Assembly: GCA_938045615.1 (NCBI GenBank)
Contig: CALIBC010000181.1
Location: 1 to 64,000, forward strand
DNA: 64,000 nucleotides
Reading direction: 5' to 3'
DNA from: an uncultured Clostridia bacterium
Lineage (GTDB): Bacteria; Bacillota; Clostridia; Peptostreptococcales; Anaerovoracaceae
The translations under genes were made by a program, and so were the position numbers. Of this stretch, positions 61,531 to 64,000 are shown piece by piece. Below the pieces are notes generated by a model. The model was not told the DNA's origin and ran no database searches. It saw nothing but the letters and a program-made list of their open reading frames with translations. Positions within the stretch are counted from its first letter, which is position 1; every line of letters starts with the position of its first letter.

Positions 61531-63798
61531 TCATTCTTTTGCGACCGGCATCAACATTTCAAACACGGTGCCGGCGCTATCCGACTTCAAAACGTGTACC
61601 TTTCCTCCCATACTTTCAATCAGCTCCCTGCTAATCCACAGACCCAATCCGTTGCCATCTTTTTTGGTAGTGAAGAATGGCTCGAATATCCTCTCAAACT
61701 GTTCCGGTCTGATAGTATCACCGCTATTCTCAACTCTGATCGCAAGATTGTTTCCAAACTCCTTGCATGAAATCGATATTTCCCCGTCCGGGTAGCTTGC
61801 CTGAATCGCATTTTCGATTATGTTCTGCATCACTACCTTGATCGTCTCTCGTGATTTGGAATACAGATACACTTCCTCTCTTATTTCTATCCTGAAGCTT
61901 AAATTCTTGTTTATCATCTGTTTTTTGCTGAGCAGGAAAATCTGCCTGATGATCGTTTCCACATGCACCATGTCACCGCCGTCCACGTCCTGCCTGGAGT
62001 AATCAAGAAGTGTTTCGATCACATTGCCCGCCTCGTCAACTGCGGATTTTATGGTTTCTATCTCCGACTTGTTTTCTTCACCGGTCCTATCCAGTATGTA
62101 CGCCGCTCCTTTTATCAGCGCAAGGGAATTTTTCAGTTCATGAACAATCGCCGCGGCAAGTTGTCCGACCCCCGCCATTTTTTCGATCTGAAGAAGCTCC
62201 CTTTCCTCGATCACGTTTTCGGTGATGTTGTCTACCGATATCACCACCTTGCCGGAAACCTTGTCTCCTTCATCTCTTATCGGGTAATATTTCACTTCGA
62301 ATATACCCTCGCCTGTCTTTATCTTTTCCGAACAAGGCATACCGCTTTCGATCGCTCTTTTCGCCCCATCAACGCAGGACGGAATGGGAAGTTTCTGCTT
62401 GTTTTGCGGTGACACAAGTATCCTGCCACTTCCGTCCACGATCATCATGGTTCCATCGACGACCTCCAGTATGCTCTCGATCTCTCTTTTCTGCGCTTTC
62501 AGTTCCCCTGTATATTTTTCGATACTCCTGCCCATCCTCACAAAACCGTTGTAAAGCTGCCTGATCTCATAGAAATGCGTGCTGTTTGCCGGCTCCTCGC
62601 ATATGTCATATTTTCCTTTTGAGATTTTATCCGCATCGTTGAGCAGCTCTCTTAACGGCGAAGAGAATTTCGTGCTTACAAACCATGCCAGCAACAGCGC
62701 CAGCGCCAGATTTATCGCAAACCAGAACAGTATGCTCTTGTGAAATTCACTGTACAGGGACAGCAGTTCTTTCTGGTTCAACTCTATAGCCAGGATCGAA
62801 TCGGGGTTTTTCATGCGTACGGAAACCAGCGTCTTTCTGGTTCCGTCGAGTTTAAATGAATATGCCAAGTTATCGTTTGCCAGGGCTCTCTTAAGAATCT
62901 CGTCGCGCGTCTTTCCAAAACCCGAATCCTTGAATATATTCTTCTCACGCACGTCCCCGTGCCGGGATTTGTCCTTTGTCTTCCTGTAATCTCCATACAG
63001 AACGATCCCGTCTTTGTTGATCCAGTAGATCTTCCCAGCCTTGCCTATGTTGAAATCGTCAAAATGCTGCCTCTTCAATTTGTTTATCGCTATGTCAAGG
63101 CATATGACCCCATAAAAGTCATCCCGCTTGTCATATATCGGGTGTGAACATGTTATGGTCCATCCCTTGTCGAGATAATCCTTGTACGGTTTGGTCCATA
63201 CCGTGTTTCGTTTGGGGTTGTTTTTGCGGTTTGCGGATTTGTAGAATACGTCCGCTGTCTGGTTGTGCCTATCCTCAAACACCGACAGAGACGTAAACGG
63301 GCTTACTCTTAGCAAGTTGTTTCGCGTTGCTATGTACGTCCACGTAACATTGTCGGTCTTCAATGCCTGATGGAAAAAAGGATCCAGCTTTTCGGTCTCT
63401 CTTATATCATCGAATATGGCCTTCGCTTTCTTTTTCGTATAAGGGACTATCATGTTGCTCTTCTCACCGGCCTTGGAATCGCTTTCCCTCCTCTCAATTA
63501 TCCCCTTGGCTTCATTGAGGAAGTAGCCTTGTGGCAGACGATCGGTTCTGCCCTGCTTGCGCAGAACGCTTTCCATATAAGTGCCAAGCATTTTTGCGTT
63601 GGTTTCCACCTGACCGAAGTTTTGCCCTATGAGCTCACTCTTCTCTTTGGCTATCTCTTTAAGACTGTTCTTTGCATACTGTTCGATATTGTTCTGCGAC
63701 TCCGCATTTGTATAATATCCAAATGCCAACGCCGATATCGAGTTGAATACCACGAAAATTATAATGATACTTGTGATCAAAGAATTTTTTACCTGCAT
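61531..63798 (-). CDS. Membrane sensor histidine kinase with extracellular Cache domain
   Basis: 755 residues, GGGAGG upstream of ATG 63798. N-terminal helix (SIIIIFVVFNSISALAFG), a large extracellular domain of about 320 residues with dCache-like features (WTKPYKDYLDKGWTITCSHP, VICLDIAINKL), second helix (FWFAINLALALLLAWFVS), HAMP (SPLRELLNDADKISKGKYD), a PAS-like domain, phospho-acceptor His in AAIVHELKNSLALIKG, and the ATPase with NIIENAIQA and DGNGLGLWIS. Cache domains usually sense small organic acids or amino acids. It is the partner of the regulator encoded next to it. Confidence 0.95.
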   Translation of the reverse strand: MQVKNSLITSIIIIFVVFNSISALAFGYYTNAESQNNIEQYAKNSLKEIAKEKSELIGQNFGQVETNAKMLGTYMESVLRKQGRTDRLPQGYFLNEAKGIIERRESDSKAGEKSNMIVPYTKKKAKAIFDDIRETEKLDPFFHQALKTDNVTWTYIATRNNLLRVSPFTSLSVFEDRHNQTADVFYKSANRKNNPKRNTVWTKPYKDYLDKGWTITCSHPIYDKRDDFYGVICLDIAINKLKRQHFDDFNIGKAGKIYWINKDGIVLYGDYRKTKDKSRHGDVREKNIFKDSGFGKTRDEILKRALANDNLAYSFKLDGTRKTLVSVRMKNPDSILAIELNQKELLSLYSEFHKSILFWFAINLALALLLAWFVSTKFSSPLRELLNDADKISKGKYDICEEPANSTHFYEIRQLYNGFVRMGRSIEKYTGELKAQKREIESILEVVDGTMMIVDGSGRILVSPQNKQKLPIPSCVDGAKRAIESGMPCSEKIKTGEGIFEVKYYPIRDEGDKVSGKVVISVDNITENVIEERELLQIEKMAGVGQLAAAIVHELKNSLALIKGAAYILDRTGEENKSEIETIKSAVDEAGNVIETLLDYSRQDVDGGDMVHVETIIRQIFLLSKKQMINKNLSFRIEIREEVYLYSKSRETIKVVMQNIIENAIQASYPDGEISISCKEFGNNLAIRVENSGDTIRPEQFERIFEPFFTTKKDGNGLGLWISRELIESMGGKVHVLKSDSAGTVFEMLMPVAKE

Positions 63799-63818
63799 GA
63801 CCGTCCTCCCGATAAGAA

Positions 63819-63848
63819 AGGGGCAGCGATCTTAATTTGTCTGCCCCT
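63819..63848 (-). terminator. Hairpin before the sensor kinase gene
   Basis: AGGGGCAG pairs exactly with CTGCCCCT, loop 14 bases, followed on the minus strand by TTTCTTATC just before the ribosome site. A TATAAT (63855-63860, minus strand) lies directly upstream. The hairpin is either the terminator of an upstream gene outside the window or an attenuator of the kinase gene. Confidence 0.6.
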
Positions 63849-63884
63849 AACGATATTATATAACAATTTTTCTATAAAAACTGC

Positions 63885-63900
63885 ATGTTTTCGCAAACAT
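63885..63900. promoter_or_regulatory. Palindrome upstream of the sensor kinase gene
   Basis: ATGTTTTCGCAAACAT is a 16-base inverted repeat (ATGTTT/AAACAT) abutting a TTGACA on the minus strand (63901-63906). A regulator-binding site is possible. The remaining bases to 64000 show no gene. Confidence 0.45.
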
Positions 63901-64000
63901 TGTCAATTCCTCGATCCATTTTGTCATATCACAATCAATTATCGGTATCCGCTTTCCGTGTTCATGCAGAACCGGATTGAATCAGGCGCACATAAATTAT

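Overview
The window looks like the chromosome of an anaerobic, mid-GC Gram-positive of the Clostridia. Support comes from the clostridial-order Rnf complex (C-D-G-E-A-B), a FabK-type fatty-acid operon, AGGAGG-like ribosome sites, sigma-A type promoters, a BspA-like leucine-rich repeat surface protein and UPF0182/PFL family proteins. A relative of Mogibacterium or other Anaerovoracaceae would fit, but that placement is inference. No rRNA, tRNA or CRISPR array was found.

Layout. 1-3.35 kb: 5' part of a very large secreted leucine-rich repeat protein running off the left edge. 3.7-5.1 kb: MocR-type regulator whose PLP lysine is replaced by serine. 5.2-11.2 kb (minus): lipoprotein ApbE flavin transferase followed by two fused ATPase-permease (MacB topology) transporters. 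11.2-14.2 kb (plus): NusG-domain-II protein, Gx-type membrane protein and an aminopeptidase P. 14.7-17.7 kb (minus): small secreted DUF2712-like protein, two membrane subunits and an ABC ATPase. 17.8-20.7 kb: AT-rich island of IS30 relics, a DUF4143 fragment, a DUF2599 protein and a membrane thioredoxin-like protein. 20.9-26.0 kb (minus): rnfCDGEAB. 26.2-38.4 kb (minus): Orn/Lys/Arg decarboxylase, cardiolipin synthase, SerRS, long glutamine synthetase, UPF0182 protein, zinc-ribbon membrane protein and a membrane-anchored unknown. 38.8-40.8 kb: a second, decayed copy of the DUF2712/ABC module. 41-52.9 kb (minus): a complete type II fatty-acid operon acpP-accBCDA-fabH-fabK-fabK2-fabD-fabG-fabF-fabZ, then a MarR regulator and an esterase. 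53-57.8 kb (plus): a C5 methyltransferase/Eco47II-like endonuclease pair overlapping a radical SAM-ACT gene and a PFL gene. 57.8-59.1 kb: a secreted FN3/CAP protein split by a frameshift at an A9 tract. 59.5-63.8 kb: a small membrane protein and a sigma-54 type two-component system.

Functional links. ApbE attaches FMN to proteins such as RnfD and RnfG, whose acceptor motifs are both visible here, so the 10-12 kb and 21-26 kb regions probably cooperate in membrane electron transfer. The fatty-acid operon has one strong promoter upstream of acpP, a palindrome next to its -35 and a MarR protein at its end, suggesting feedback control. The most unusual items are the duplicated DUF2712/ABC module (one copy has lost its ATPase and the 5' end of its peptide gene), a multi-hairpin element between acpP and accB, and several tandem repeats at gene ends or within linkers.
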